Positions 1 through 8,822 of a DNA stretch of 64,000 bases are shown piece after piece (within the stretch, counting starts at the first letter, position 1; each line of letters opens with the position of its first letter). The translations under genes and the position numbers were made by a program. The notes below the pieces were generated by a model that saw only the letters and a list, made by a program, of their open reading frames with translations, had not been told where the DNA came from and made no database searches. The DNA is taken from contig CBDHCM010000006.1 in the NCBI GenBank assembly GCA_965261105.1, forward strand, positions 1,240,001 through 1,304,000, written 5' to 3'. The DNA is from Aldehydirespirator sp965261105 (GTDB taxonomy: Bacteria; Actinomycetota; Acidimicrobiia; Acidimicrobiales; Aldehydirespiratoraceae).

Positions 1-13
1 TGCGGTTCACGGA

Positions 14-1114
14 TCAGCCCGCGCTGATGGCCAGCCGGTACAGGTCGATCAGGCCGTCGGCGGTCCGCTCCCAGGTGTAGCCGGCGGCTCTGGCCCGGCC
101 GCGGGCTCCCAGCTCTGCCGCCAGCTGCTGGTCGGCCAGCACCCGCTGCAGCGAGCCGGCCAGTGCGTCAGCATCTCCCGCCTCGGCGTACAGCGCAGCG
201 TTGCCGGCCACCTCCGGGATGGCCGAGGCCGGCGTGGTCACGACGGGCCGGCCGGCCGACATGGCCTCGAGGGGAACCAGACCGAAGCCCTCGTAGAGCG
301 ATGGGTAGGCGACCGCCGCGGCCTGCTCTATCAGCGCGGCGCGGGCGCCGTCGTCCACCCAGCCCAGGCGCAGGATGCGGTCGCGGTGGGGGCTGCGGCC
401 GATGGCCTCGGCGAGGTCGCCGGAAGCGTTGCCGTCGGGGCCGGCATGGACGAGGCGCAGATCGCGGTGCTGGGGGGCCAATGCGTCGAAGGCGGCGACC
501 AGCGTGGCAAGTCCCTTGCGGCGGTCGGCTGTGCCCAGAGCCAGCACGTAGGGCGAGCCGGGTGCCGGATGCGGCCCTGCCGGTGGAAGGCGAACCCCCA
601 AGGGCACGGCCACCACCCGGTGAGGCTCGATCCGGTAGATGTCGCGGACCTCTGAGGCCACATGCTCGGAGTCGGTGTGGATCCAGGCGCCTGCTCGCAC
701 CGCGGCCCGAACCGACCGCCGGTGGGCGCGCCCGCCGCGGCCGCAGATCGGCGGGCCGCGCTCGAAGCTGACGTCGTGCACCGACACCACCGCCGCGGCC
801 CGCGACGTGGGCGGCACCCTGTAGTTGGGCCCGTGCACGACATCGGCCCTTCCGGCGAACCACTCCAGACGGGGAACGGACAGGCCGTCCCAGAGCCACC
901 TGACCGCTCCCGTGGGTATGCGGCCCGGCACCTCGTGTACCTCGTCCGCGACATCGGCGGGCAGCCAACCGCGTCCCCGTCCCCGCCAGATCGCGTTGAA
1001 CGCCGACACTCGCATGCCCGGCCTTGCGGCCAGGGCTCGAAGCACTTCGGCGGTGAACACGCCGATCCCCGTGCGCGGCAGCAGCAGCGCGGTGGCGTCG
1101 ACGGCCAGCCTCAC
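14..1114 (-). CDS. Glycosyltransferase family 4 (GT-B fold)
   Basis: This is a 366-residue retaining glycosyltransferase that would transfer a sugar from a nucleotide donor to a cell-envelope polysaccharide in the cytoplasm. The N-terminal Rossmann half begins MRLAVDATALL. The acceptor-side motif VHGPNYRVPP lies near residue 95, and VSVHDVSFERG follows. The donor-binding half contains LALGTADRRKGL near residue 190 and the GT4 signature YPSLYEGFGLVPLEAM near residue 270, with the usual EX7E spacing. The start is GTG at 1112-1114. Its length is normal for GT4. It reads toward the left window edge. The upstream spacer holds a 74-bp tandem repeat. Donor and acceptor cannot be told from sequence; mannose, glucose and rhamnose transfer are all possible. 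Confidence 0.85.
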   Translation of the reverse strand: MRLAVDATALLLPRTGIGVFTAEVLRALAARPGMRVSAFNAIWRGRGRGWLPADVADEVHEVPGRIPTGAVRWLWDGLSVPRLEWFAGRADVVHGPNYRVPPTSRAAAVVSVHDVSFERGPPICGRGGRAHRRSVRAAVRAGAWIHTDSEHVASEVRDIYRIEPHRVVAVPLGVRLPPAGPHPAPGSPYVLALGTADRRKGLATLVAAFDALAPQHRDLRLVHAGPDGNASGDLAEAIGRSPHRDRILRLGWVDDGARAALIEQAAAVAYPSLYEGFGLVPLEAMSAGRPVVTTPASAIPEVAGNAALYAEAGDADALAGSLQRVLADQQLAAELGARGRARAAGYTWERTADGLIDLYRLAISAG

Positions 1115-1162
1115 GCGCTCACTCTTGTGGCTAGTAGCTGCACGCCGACAGTATTAGTTCAT

Positions 1163-1350
1163 TGGTCGCGGTAGCCGCTGGGTTCCTCACGGGGCTGCAA
1201 CCTCGTTCCCTTTCAGGTTGATGGTGGCGGGGGTGCTGGTCGCGGTAGCCGCTGGGTTCCTCACGGGGCTGCAACCTCGTTCCCTTTCAGGTTGATGGTG
1301 GCGGGGGTGCTGGTCGCGGTAGCCGCTGGGTTCCTCACCGGGCTGCAACA
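1163..1350. repeat. 74-bp direct tandem repeat, 2.5 copies
   Basis: Two perfect 74-bp units occupy 1163-1236 and 1237-1310. A third, truncated unit matches to about 1349 with one mismatch (tcacgggg versus tcaccggg). The unit begins TGGTCGCGGTAGCCGC and contains CCCTTTCAGGTTGATGG. There are no spacers, so it is not a CRISPR array. It fills the gap between the leftward glycosyltransferase gene and the rightward toxin-antitoxin pair. No convincing coding sequence lies inside it. Confidence 0.95.
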
Positions 1351-1440
1351 CACAGGATATCATGAATTATATTGTTGCATATTGCAGTGCAATAGTCTAT
1401 CGTCCAACTCAGATGCGGGAGTTCGGCGCAGATCAAGGGG
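1351..1440 (+). promoter_or_regulatory. AT-rich promoter/operator region of the Panacea gene
   Basis: This short AT-rich patch stands out in a GC-rich region and directly precedes the Panacea-domain gene. It contains a perfect 15-bp palindrome with 7-bp arms, TATTGCA-G-TGCAATA, at 1380-1394. AT-rich hexamers such as TATATT lie just upstream, around 1366-1374. Toxin-antitoxin operons are commonly self-repressed through such palindromes. That this one is an autoregulatory operator is inference. Confidence 0.5.
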
Positions 1441-2043
1441 GTGCTGGAGATGGCGAGGGTCTCGGAAGTATCCGAGGCGAGGATCGAGCAGCCGGCTGTC
1501 TCGTCGGCCGCGGCGGTGGCAGCCGACATACGGCGGCGGATCCCCGACGCGGACGATGCGCTGGTGCACAAGCTGCTGTACTTCGTGCAGGGCACGCACT
1601 TGCAGTGGGAGCGCAGGCCGGCCTTCGAGGAGGAGACCGAGGCCTGGCCGCAGGGGCCGGTGGTGGCCAGCCTTTGGCACGCCGAGGCCGACCGTCGACC
1701 GGCACGCATTCGGGAGCCGCTGCCGGAGTCGGTGCACAACGTCGTCACCAACGTGTTGGCCCACGAGCGCCACAGCGGCTGCACGGAGTTCTTCGACGAC
1801 ATCCCCGAGCCCGATCCCTGGCACCGCGTCACCGACGGAGGCCGCAACGTCACCAACCAGCTGATCCCCAAGCAGCTGCTGATCGAGTATTTCGACATAG
1901 AGAGCCCCTTGCTGATCCGGCTGCGTGCGTCCGTCGCCGCCGAGCGCATCGCCGCCGGGATCGAAGACCGGCCCTTCGTCCCCGACCCCCCAGGCGCGCT
2001 AGATGCTCTGATCGAGAAGTACCGCGCCAAGCATTCCCATTGA
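1441..2043 (+). CDS. Panacea (DUF4065/SocA-like) domain protein, putative antitoxin
   Basis: This 200-residue protein has the DUF4065/Panacea signature. LVHKLLYFVQGTHL near residues 42-55 and EAWPQGPVVASLWH near residues 67-80 correspond to the family pattern KLLYYAQGWHL...EAWxxGPVVPxLY. Panacea domains are known as promiscuous antitoxin domains (SocA, GepA) paired with unrelated toxins. The start could be GTG 1441 or ATG 1450; neither has an ideal Shine-Dalgarno sequence. It overlaps the next small ORF by TTGA (2040-2043), which implies translational coupling and a two-gene toxin-antitoxin operon. The domain assignment is secure. The antitoxin role is inferred from family and context. Confidence 0.75.
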   Translation: MLEMARVSEVSEARIEQPAVSSAAAVAADIRRRIPDADDALVHKLLYFVQGTHLQWERRPAFEEETEAWPQGPVVASLWHAEADRRPARIREPLPESVHNVVTNVLAHERHSGCTEFFDDIPEPDPWHRVTDGGRNVTNQLIPKQLLIEYFDIESPLLIRLRASVAAERIAAGIEDRPFVPDPPGALDALIEKYRAKHSH

Positions 2044-2315
2044 ATGCCCGGCCGTGGCGCACGAACGCGCCCGAGCGCATTCGTGAGTTCGCCGAGCGCC
2101 AACACTTGGTCCTTCACGACATCGAACAGCTCTACAGCTTTGCCCGCCGCCTCGAGATCGATCCCTTCGATGTCGATGCCAAGACCGACCATGTCGGAGA
2201 GCGCTACAGCCGGATCGGCCCCTCGGCCACCGTCGCTGGCCGGATCCTCGCCGCCGGGTACCGCATAGACGTGCCGCACCGGTCGGTAGAGGTGATCTCC
2301 TTCTCCCTCGCCTAG
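2040..2315 (+). CDS. Small protein coupled to the Panacea gene, candidate toxin
   Basis: This is a 91-residue ORF with a TTG start at 2040 that overlaps the stop codon of the Panacea gene. Codon positions show the GC-rich third base expected of real coding sequence. The product is soluble and charged, with segments such as EFAERQHLVLHDIEQLYSF and a C-terminal part containing VDAKTDHVGERYS. I do not recognise the family. Its size and coupling fit the toxin of a Panacea toxin-antitoxin pair. It could also be the remnant of a longer toxin, because the sequence just downstream (2316-2453) looks like non-coding debris. Confidence 0.5.
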   Translation: MNARPWRTNAPERIREFAERQHLVLHDIEQLYSFARRLEIDPFDVDAKTDHVGERYSRIGPSATVAGRILAAGYRIDVPHRSVEVISFSLA

Positions 2316-2453
2316 TGTCCTGTCTGGGGAATTCGTTGGATATGTGAGGTGAGGTTGTCGAGTATCTCGTCTGCGGTCTGCGACGTGGCCGGAGTGAGCG
2401 GCTCGCCGGTGAGACCGCAGAGTCCGTCGGCATGAGAATCGGGGCGAGTTCTC
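2316..2453. other. Spacer without recognisable gene, possible insertion-sequence remnant
   Basis: This is a 138-bp spacer between the small Panacea-linked ORF and the end of the leftward GT2 gene. It starts TGTCCTGTCTGGGGAATTCG, which resembles the non-coding flank left by some IS630-type elements. There is no inverted repeat pair or transposase to confirm that. No gene is visible. Confidence 0.25.
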
Positions 2454-3404
2454 TCACTCTCGTAGGTCGGCTTCGGTCGCGGCCTCCTCGATGTCGGCGG
2501 GCGGGCGCAGCCGGCGGGGCCGAGACACCCGCACCACCAGGTCGGCCAGCAGGCCGATCGCCAGCGTCTGGATGGCCGCGAAGCCGAGCAGCAGCGTGTT
2601 GGTCGCGACCCGCAGGTCCTTTCCCGCGAGGTCGTAGCCGAGCTTGGCCGCGAAGGCTGCGACCAGGATCGCGGCCACAGGCATGAACACTCGCAGCGGA
2701 TCGTGCGACAGCATCATCCGGATCACCTGCAGCACATAGCGCCGGGTGTCGGCCCACCAGTGGAACTTGGAGCGTCCCGATCGAGGCCGGTACTCGATGG
2801 GCGTGTAGCGGACGCTGTAGCCGTTCATCAGATACGACATCGTCAGGGTGGTGACGCACGAGAAGCCGTCGGGAAGCTCGTCGACGAACTGCTCGGCCAC
2901 GTCGCGGCGCATGGCCCGGAATCCTGAGTTGAGGTCAGGGATGCGGGTCCGGGTGAGATATGACGCCAAGAAGCGGATGGCCCACTTGGCCGGAACCCTC
3001 AGGGCCTTGAGAGTGCCCTGCTCGGAGGTGCGGGCTCCCACCAACTGGTCGGCGTCGCCGAGCCTCGCCACCAAGTCCGGTATCTCGTGGTTGGGATAGG
3101 TCATGTCGGCGTCGGTCCACACCACCACCCGGCCTCTGGCCGCCAGCGTCCCGACCCGCCGGGCCGAGCCCGAGCCGCGGTTTCGGGCCGAGCGCAGCAG
3201 GCGCACCCCGTCCCGGCCGAGCGCCGACTCACCCGAGCCGTCGGTGGAGCCGTCGTCGACCACCACGATCTCCCACGAGTACACCGAGACCTCGAGGGCC
3301 GCGGCTATGCGGTCGAGCTCTGCCGCGAGATGGGCCGACTCGTTGAAGACCGGCAGCACCACGCTCACGTCAAGGTCGGCGTCAGCGCCGCGGTCGGTTG
3401 TCAT
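2454..3404 (-). CDS. Family 2 glycosyltransferase, DPM1/GtrB-like, with C-terminal membrane pair
   Basis: This 316-residue enzyme probably charges polyprenyl phosphate with a sugar at the cytoplasmic membrane face. The GT-A domain has VSVVLPVFNESAHL near residues 13-26, the nucleotide-binding VVVDDGSTDGSGE near residue 47 and the metal-site DAD in VVWTDADMTYPN near residue 95. NSGFRAMRRDV and YTPIEYRPRSGRSKFHW are typical of the dolichol-phosphate mannosyltransferase class. Two hydrophobic helices follow (about residues 240-262 and 270-295), as in GtrB-type proteins. Such lipid-linked sugars feed membrane GT-C enzymes, and two GT-C-like genes lie immediately upstream on the same strand. Confidence 0.85.
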   Translation of the reverse strand: MTTDRGADADLDVSVVLPVFNESAHLAAELDRIAAALEVSVYSWEIVVVDDGSTDGSGESALGRDGVRLLRSARNRGSGSARRVGTLAARGRVVVWTDADMTYPNHEIPDLVARLGDADQLVGARTSEQGTLKALRVPAKWAIRFLASYLTRTRIPDLNSGFRAMRRDVAEQFVDELPDGFSCVTTLTMSYLMNGYSVRYTPIEYRPRSGRSKFHWWADTRRYVLQVIRMMLSHDPLRVFMPVAAILVAAFAAKLGYDLAGKDLRVATNTLLLGFAAIQTLAIGLLADLVVRVSRPRRLRPPADIEEAATEADLRE

Positions 3405-3485
3405 GTCGAGGTCGGGCCGGCCGCGGAGGCTGGACTTGCGGTCACGAGCGCGATCCTACGCGGCCGGCCGCTCGGCCTCTACGGA

Positions 3486-4571
3486 TCACGGCACGTACAC
3501 GCCGTGGAAGGCGAGGGTCGTCAGGCACACCATGCCCGCGCCGGCAGCACCGGCGATCCAGCGGTCCAGCCGCCGATGGCGGCTCACGACCGCGGCCGCG
3601 ATCACCAGCGGGAAGGCGCTCAGGGCGTAGCGCTCGAGGCTGTTGAGGTTCTCGGCGGCCAGCAGCAGCACCAGGCTGGCCATCGCATACAGGGCCATGG
3701 GGCGGCTCAGCCTCCGGGCAGCCACCACGGCCAGCGCGACCAGCGCGGCCGCGGCCAGGAAGTGCAACAGCTCGCCGGTGTCGCCGCGGGCTCCCCGCCA
3801 GGCTGCTCGCACGACCCGGCTCACGGGCTCGACGAGGTCGCCCCGCAGTTCCCGCTGCCGGTCGAGCGGGGCGGAGGCGTCACCGAGCGAGGCCTGCGCC
3901 CAGAGCAGGAATGTGGCCGCTCCCGCCACCGGTGCAACCGCCGCCGCCACGGCGCCCAAGCCCCGCCGGGACCGGTCCTGCCAGGCCATGTACGCGACCG
4001 GCAGCGCCAGCAGCACGCCCACCGGCCTGGTGAGCCCGGCCAGGTAGCCGACGGCCGCGGCGGACCACCAGCGCCGGCGGCCGGCCAGCAGGAACACCGC
4101 AACAGCCAGGGTCAGATACAGGGCCTCGGAGTAGGCGAACACGAGCGCAAAGGAGGGAGGCGCCAGCGCCAGCAGCCTCACCGCCCGCCGAGCGAGGCGC
4201 CGGTCGCCCGTCTCGTCGATCACCAGCCGGTGCAGCAGAACACCGGCGGCCAGCGCGGCGAGATTGGCCGCGATCACCAGCGCGGCGCCGGCGCTGAGGC
4301 CCGGCATCCATGACGCGACCCGCCCCAGCATCGGCCACAGGGGGAAGAAGCGCAGGCCCGGATCGGCGGCATCGCCGTAGCCGCCGACGGCTATGGCCTC
4401 GTACCAGCGCCCGTCCCACGCCAGGAGCCCGTCGGAGACCGGCGTGAAGTCCGGGGGCGGCTCCAGCCGGTTGACCACCGCGGTCGTGATGATGTAGGCG
4501 GCCGCTACGTAGATGCGGGCCTCGGCCCACGCGGCCAGCGCGACACGCAGTGCCGTGGCCCGGCCGGTCAT
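3486..4571 (-). CDS. PIG-V-like membrane mannosyltransferase (GT-C)
   Basis: This 361-residue polytopic membrane protein has the first-loop motif WDGRWYEAIAVGGYG near residues 50-64 and FFPLWPML near residues 74-81. Both are characteristic of PIG-V and related bacterial GT-C enzymes, whose loop Asp is catalytic. Long hydrophobic stretches follow through the rest of the protein. Such enzymes use polyprenyl-phosphate sugars outside the membrane, and a DPM1-like donor synthase is encoded next in the operon. Its ATG start overlaps the stop codon of the upstream GT39 gene by 4 bp (ATGA, 4568-4571), so the two are translationally coupled. Confidence 0.75.
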   Translation of the reverse strand: MTGRATALRVALAAWAEARIYVAAAYIITTAVVNRLEPPPDFTPVSDGLLAWDGRWYEAIAVGGYGDAADPGLRFFPLWPMLGRVASWMPGLSAGAALVIAANLAALAAGVLLHRLVIDETGDRRLARRAVRLLALAPPSFALVFAYSEALYLTLAVAVFLLAGRRRWWSAAAVGYLAGLTRPVGVLLALPVAYMAWQDRSRRGLGAVAAAVAPVAGAATFLLWAQASLGDASAPLDRQRELRGDLVEPVSRVVRAAWRGARGDTGELLHFLAAAALVALAVVAARRLSRPMALYAMASLVLLLAAENLNSLERYALSAFPLVIAAAVVSRHRRLDRWIAGAAGAGMVCLTTLAFHGVYVP

Positions 4572-6190
4572 GGCGGCGGGTAGCGGATCAGGCCCATCGG
4601 CTCATACACAGGGCGAGCCTTGATCACCGTCTCGGGGGTGCGCGCCGCCGAAGGGCTCGCCGTCCTCGGCGGGTCGTCACTCGGGGGGTCGTCGCCGGTC
4701 TGCGGAGCGTGCACCCCGGCGATGTCGCCGCGCCGCAGCCTCGAGGCGAGCTGCTGGCAGCGGTCCGCGAAGCCGTGATAGCCCGACGCCATAACCAGCC
4801 ACACCGAGCCAGAGGACGACTTGCTCAGCGCGGACACGGCCGAAGAATCGACTGAGGCGGCGTTGATGCGATCCCGGTAGTCGTACCAGTCGACGAAGTG
4901 GGGGCCGCTGCTGGGCGTGCCCCTCCAGACGTGCGGAGGGAAGGTTTGAACTCTCATCGGCGCGTCCAGATACCGCAGCACCGCCGGCGCGAGCTGATCG
5001 GGGCAGAACACCACCACGTCAGACGGCCCGCCGGCCGTGTCGATGGCGTCGGCCACGTCCTCGCCTTGGGACCGGTCGCGGCGCGCGTCGTCGACGGCGA
5101 CGGCCACGCTGAAGGCGCAGACGGCGGCCAGCGCTGCCGGAGCCGCCCACCGGGGCAGCGTCGCCAGGCCCCGCCCCGCCAAAGCCAGCAGCAGGGGCGC
5201 GGCGACGGCCACATAGCGGGCCTCGAAGGTGGTGCCGGTTGCCGCAGCGACGAGTCCGCCGACGCCCAGCGTCAGCCCGGCCACCGCAACCACTGGCGCC
5301 GCCGGGTTGCGGGCTGGCCACCCCAGTTCCAGGGTACGGTCCGTGGCCCGGACGACGGTGGCGCCCAGCGCGGCCGCGCCGATCAGCGCCACGCCGAGCA
5401 GCATCGGCTCGAAGCGCTTGCCCCCGCCGACCGCCTCGATGGTCTCGATCGCCACCTCCGCGGGGCGAGCCCACTTGGCCCACGGAGTTCCGGTGTGCGC
5501 GGCCTGCTGGGCCAGCACCGGCAGCCACGGGACGAAGGTCAGCCCGCCCGCGCCGTAGGCGGCCAGCACCGCTCCGAGGCGATCTCTGCGGTCCGGGCCG
5601 CGCAGCCACAGCACCGCCAAGACGCCGAGGGCCGAGACCGACAGCCAGATCATCCAGTAGTGGGTGTATAGCCCGGCCGCCACCGTCAGCGCCAGCGCGG
5701 CCAGCCGCCCCGGGCCCGGCTGCTCGACGCAGAGCTCCGTCAGCCACCAGCCCAACGCCGCCAGCAGCGCGGCGAGGGCGTACATGCGGGCCTCGCTGCC
5801 GTAGCGGATCAGGAAGGGCGACGTGAGGGCGAGCACGGCCGCGTAGCGGGCCGCGTCGGCGCCGAGCCTGCGGCGGGCCGCGGCCCACAGCGGACCCGCC
5901 GCGGCCAGCGAGAACAGCCCCGACAGGGCGCGGGCCCCGAAGTCGGAGTTGCCGACGAGGTCGAGCCATACGCCCAGCACCGCGTAGTACAGGAGAGGGT
6001 GGCCGTCTCGGATCAGCGCGTCCACCCCATCGCGCAGATCCAGCGAGGCGATGTTCACCGACAGCGCCTCGTCGAGCCACATCGGCGACGGCGCAACGAA
6101 GCGCAGCACCGCACCCGCCCCGGCTGCGACGGCCACAACCGCCCACAGCGCGATCTGCCATCTGGCTTGGCGAGTGCCGGCGGCGTCCAT
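4568..6190 (-). CDS. GT39/ArnT-like membrane glycosyltransferase
   Basis: This 540-residue multi-spanning protein begins MDAAGTRQARWQ at 6190. The reading frame stays open far upstream, but that part is only antisense or out-of-frame to the biotin carboxylase gene. The first extracytoplasmic loop has MWLDEALSVNIAS and DGHPLLYYAVLGVW, the Asp-Glu pair and downstream pattern of PMT/ArnT-type GT-C enzymes. About ten membrane segments follow and a soluble C-terminal tail ends the protein. It is likely to use a polyprenyl-phosphate sugar. It begins 11 bp after the carboxylase stop codon and overlaps the PIG-V-like gene by 4 bp. Confidence 0.8.
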   Translation of the reverse strand: MDAAGTRQARWQIALWAVVAVAAGAGAVLRFVAPSPMWLDEALSVNIASLDLRDGVDALIRDGHPLLYYAVLGVWLDLVGNSDFGARALSGLFSLAAAGPLWAAARRRLGADAARYAAVLALTSPFLIRYGSEARMYALAALLAALGWWLTELCVEQPGPGRLAALALTVAAGLYTHYWMIWLSVSALGVLAVLWLRGPDRRDRLGAVLAAYGAGGLTFVPWLPVLAQQAAHTGTPWAKWARPAEVAIETIEAVGGGKRFEPMLLGVALIGAAALGATVVRATDRTLELGWPARNPAAPVVAVAGLTLGVGGLVAAATGTTFEARYVAVAAPLLLALAGRGLATLPRWAAPAALAAVCAFSVAVAVDDARRDRSQGEDVADAIDTAGGPSDVVVFCPDQLAPAVLRYLDAPMRVQTFPPHVWRGTPSSGPHFVDWYDYRDRINAASVDSSAVSALSKSSSGSVWLVMASGYHGFADRCQQLASRLRRGDIAGVHAPQTGDDPPSDDPPRTASPSAARTPETVIKARPVYEPMGLIRYPPP

Positions 6191-6201
6191 CGCTCGGCCT
6201 T

Positions 6202-7959
6202 TCACTCGATGACCGCGATGGTGTCTCCGCCTCCCACCGAGTCTCCCACCTGCACCCGGATCTCGGCGATGGTGCCCGAACGGCCGGCCGCGATGTTGTT
6301 CTCCATCTTCATGGCCTCGAGCACGGCCACCGGCTCGCCCGCCTCCACCTCGTCGCCCACCTGCACCAGGAGCTCGACGATCGTGCCCTGCATCGGCACG
6401 GTGACCTCGGCCGCGCCGGTGCCCAGACCCGACGGCCCCCGGGACCGGCGCCGGGCCGCGCCCGGCCTGGTGGCGTCGCCATCGGCTGCGTCCGGCGCCC
6501 ACAGGGCCACACTGAAGCGCTTGCCGTCGACCTCCACGTCGACCGTGTGGCGCACTCCGGGTCTGCTGTCGTCGTCGGGGGCGTCCAGGATGCCGGGCCG
6601 CTGATCGCCGAGGGCCGAGAGGTCGAGCCGTTCCTCCACCCACCGCGTCGAGTGGGTGGCGGCCGCGAAGTCCGGATGGGCGAGGATGGCCTGCGCGGCC
6701 GGGATGGTCGTGGCCACTCCGGCAACCTGCGTCTCCGACAGCGCTCGCAGGCATCGCGCTATGGCGGCGTCGCGGTCGCGGCCCCAGACGACGAGCTTCC
6801 CGATGAGGTTGTCGTAGTACGGGCTGATCCTGTCTCCGGCCTCGTAGCCGCCGTCCCAGCGGGTGCCGAACCCCTGGGCGGGACGCAGGCCGGTGATCGG
6901 CCCCGGGCAGGGGAGGAAGGCGCCCCCGGCAGGATCCTCGGCGTTGACCCGCACTTCGATGGAGCAGCCGGAGGTGGCGATGTCCTGCTGCGAGAACTCC
7001 ATCCGCTCCCCGGCCGCGATCCGAAGCTGCTGCTCCACCAGGTCGATGCCGGTCACCATCTCGGTGACGGGATGCTCGACCTGAAGCCTCGTGTTCATCT
7101 CCAGGTAGTAGAACTCGCCGTCGGAGTAGAGGAACTCGACGGTTCCGGCGTTGGCGTACCCGCAGCCGAGGGCCACCGCGACGGCCGCATCGCCCATCGC
7201 CGACAGCACCGCACCGTCTATGCGGGGTGCGGGCGCCTCCTCCACGAGCTTCTGGTGCCGGCGCTGGGCCGAGCAGTCCCGGGTCCCGAGGTGCACGCAG
7301 TTGCCGTGGGCGTCGGCCAGCACCTGCACCTCGACGTGGCGGGCCTCGCCGAAGTAGCGCTCCATGTACAGCTCGTCGCGCCCGAAGTAGGCGAGCGCCT
7401 CCCGCCGGGCCGACTCGACCGCCGCGGGCGCCTCCCCGGACGACGCCACCACCTTCATGCCCCTGCCGCCGCCGCCGTAGGCGGCTTTGACGGCCACCGG
7501 CCAGCCGTGGGCCGCGCCGAAGGCCTCGATCTCGGCGGGATCGACTAGGGGCTCGGTGGTGCCCGGGACCGGTTCCACTCCGGCCCGCAGAGCCGCCTCG
7601 CGGGCCGAGATCTTGTCGCCCATCACCTCGATCGCGGTGGGCGGCGGCCCGATGAAGGCGACGCCGCGAGCGGTGACGGCCCGGGCGAAGTCAGCGTTCT
7701 CGCTGAAGAACCCGTAGCCGGGATGCACGGCATCGGCACCGCTGCGCTCGACTGCGGCGATGATGGCGTCGGTTCGCAGGTAGCTCTCAGCCGCGGCCGA
7801 GCCGCCCAGAGCGAAGGCCTCGTCCGCGAGCCGCACGTGCATTGCGCCGCGGTCCTCGTCGGAGTAGACGGCCGCAGTGGCAACGCCCATCTCCCGGCAG
7901 GCTCGGATCACCCGGACGGCTATCTCACCGCGGTTGGCTACGAGTACCTTTGAGAACAC
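6202..7959 (-). CDS. accA3: Acetyl/propionyl-CoA carboxylase alpha chain (biotin carboxylase plus biotin carrier)
   Basis: This 585-residue subunit of acyl-CoA carboxylase carboxylates biotin using ATP and bicarbonate. It begins with MFSKVLVANRGEIAVRVIRAC. The ATP-grasp glycine loop GGGGRGMKVV is near residue 163, followed by LEMNTRLQVEHPVTE near residue 291. The C-terminal biotinyl domain ends with the attachment motif EAMKMENN near residue 547. The size and fused carrier domain match the actinobacterial AccA3/BccA type. The beta (carboxyltransferase) subunit is not in the window. It is divergent from birA, whose product would biotinylate the Lys in that motif, a functionally logical pairing. 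Confidence 0.95.
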   Translation of the reverse strand: MFSKVLVANRGEIAVRVIRACREMGVATAAVYSDEDRGAMHVRLADEAFALGGSAAAESYLRTDAIIAAVERSGADAVHPGYGFFSENADFARAVTARGVAFIGPPPTAIEVMGDKISAREAALRAGVEPVPGTTEPLVDPAEIEAFGAAHGWPVAVKAAYGGGGRGMKVVASSGEAPAAVESARREALAYFGRDELYMERYFGEARHVEVQVLADAHGNCVHLGTRDCSAQRRHQKLVEEAPAPRIDGAVLSAMGDAAVAVALGCGYANAGTVEFLYSDGEFYYLEMNTRLQVEHPVTEMVTGIDLVEQQLRIAAGERMEFSQQDIATSGCSIEVRVNAEDPAGGAFLPCPGPITGLRPAQGFGTRWDGGYEAGDRISPYYDNLIGKLVVWGRDRDAAIARCLRALSETQVAGVATTIPAAQAILAHPDFAAATHSTRWVEERLDLSALGDQRPGILDAPDDDSRPGVRHTVDVEVDGKRFSVALWAPDAADGDATRPGAARRRSRGPSGLGTGAAEVTVPMQGTIVELLVQVGDEVEAGEPVAVLEAMKMENNIAAGRSGTIAEIRVQVGDSVGGGDTIAVIE

Positions 7960-7998
7960 GGGTCATTGGATAGCCGATTGTGGCCCGGCTCGCACAGA

Positions 7999-8814
7999 AT
8001 GCTCTCCGTGGGATCCGCGACAACACCGGTGGAGCCGGCGTCGCAGCGGCTGCCGCTCAGCTCCGCAGCGGCCCTGCGGGCGGGACTGGGCCCATTGCGC
8101 CATGTGGCCTCGACCGGCTCCACCAACGACGATCTGGCCCTAGCGGCCCGTCGCGGAGACAGGACGCCGGCCATCCTCGTAGCCGATCATCAGACCGCTG
8201 GACGGGGGCGCCTACAGCGGCGCTGGATCGACGCCGCCGACGGGGCGAGCCGCGCGGAGGCGTCGCTGCTGGTGAGCTTCCGGCTGCCGGCCGCGGTCGC
8301 GGAAGCCTTCGATCGCGCCGCCGCGGTGTCCGCCGCCGCGCTGGCCGCCGCGGCCGCGACCCTCGCCGATTCTGCCGCCGAAGTTCGGGCCAAGTGGCCC
8401 AACGACCTGCTCCTCGCGGCCCCGGGTGTCTCCGGGAAGCTGGCGGGCGTGCTGTCGGAGATCGTCGATACGGATCCGCCCGTGGTGGTGGTGGGTCTGG
8501 GCCTGAACGTCGCCGCGGCGCCGGCAGAGCCCGCCGCGGTCTCGCTTGCCCAGGCGGGAGGCGATGCCACCCGCGACGAGGTGCTGGCGTCGCTGCTCGA
8601 CGCGCTCGGTGGCTATCTGGTCGACCCGGCCCGAGCCCGCGGGGAGCTCAGAGCCGCGTCGGCGACCATCGGGCGCGCGGTCAGAGTCGAGCTCGCCGAC
8701 GGCAGTTCGGTGGAGGGCATCGCCCGGGACATCGACGACGCGGGGCGCTTGGTGGTGGCCGTTGGCCGGCACGACGTGCGGGTCGACGCCGGAGATGTGT
8801 TCCACCTCCGCTAG
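7999..8814 (+). CDS. birA: Biotin-[acetyl-CoA-carboxylase] ligase
   Basis: BirA activates biotin as biotinyl-AMP and attaches it to the carrier lysine of the carboxylase encoded divergently. Visible motifs are VASTGSTNDDLALA, the biotin/ATP loop HQTAGRGRLQRRW, KWPNDLLL and SGKLAGVLSE, followed by a small C-terminal SH3-like domain. There is no N-terminal helix-turn-helix, so this is the non-regulatory class II type usual in actinobacteria. ATG 7999 (MLSVGS) is preferred over the in-frame TTG at 7966. The protein is 271 residues long, normal for the class. A 92-bp tandem repeat follows directly. Confidence 0.92.
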   Translation: MLSVGSATTPVEPASQRLPLSSAAALRAGLGPLRHVASTGSTNDDLALAARRGDRTPAILVADHQTAGRGRLQRRWIDAADGASRAEASLLVSFRLPAAVAEAFDRAAAVSAAALAAAAATLADSAAEVRAKWPNDLLLAAPGVSGKLAGVLSEIVDTDPPVVVVGLGLNVAAAPAEPAAVSLAQAGGDATRDEVLASLLDALGGYLVDPARARGELRAASATIGRAVRVELADGSSVEGIARDIDDAGRLVVAVGRHDVRVDAGDVFHLR

Positions 8815-8822
8815 AGGCAGCA

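Noticed and set aside
1163..1350. CRISPR array at the 74-bp repeats
   Set aside because: The repeat units are directly contiguous with no spacers, are longer than CRISPR repeats, and no cas genes are near.
4568..6754. A 728-residue version of the GT39 gene extending into the carboxylase gene
   Set aside because: The upstream 188 residues are Arg/Gly-rich and overlap accA3 in another frame. ATG 6190 begins the recognisable membrane protein.
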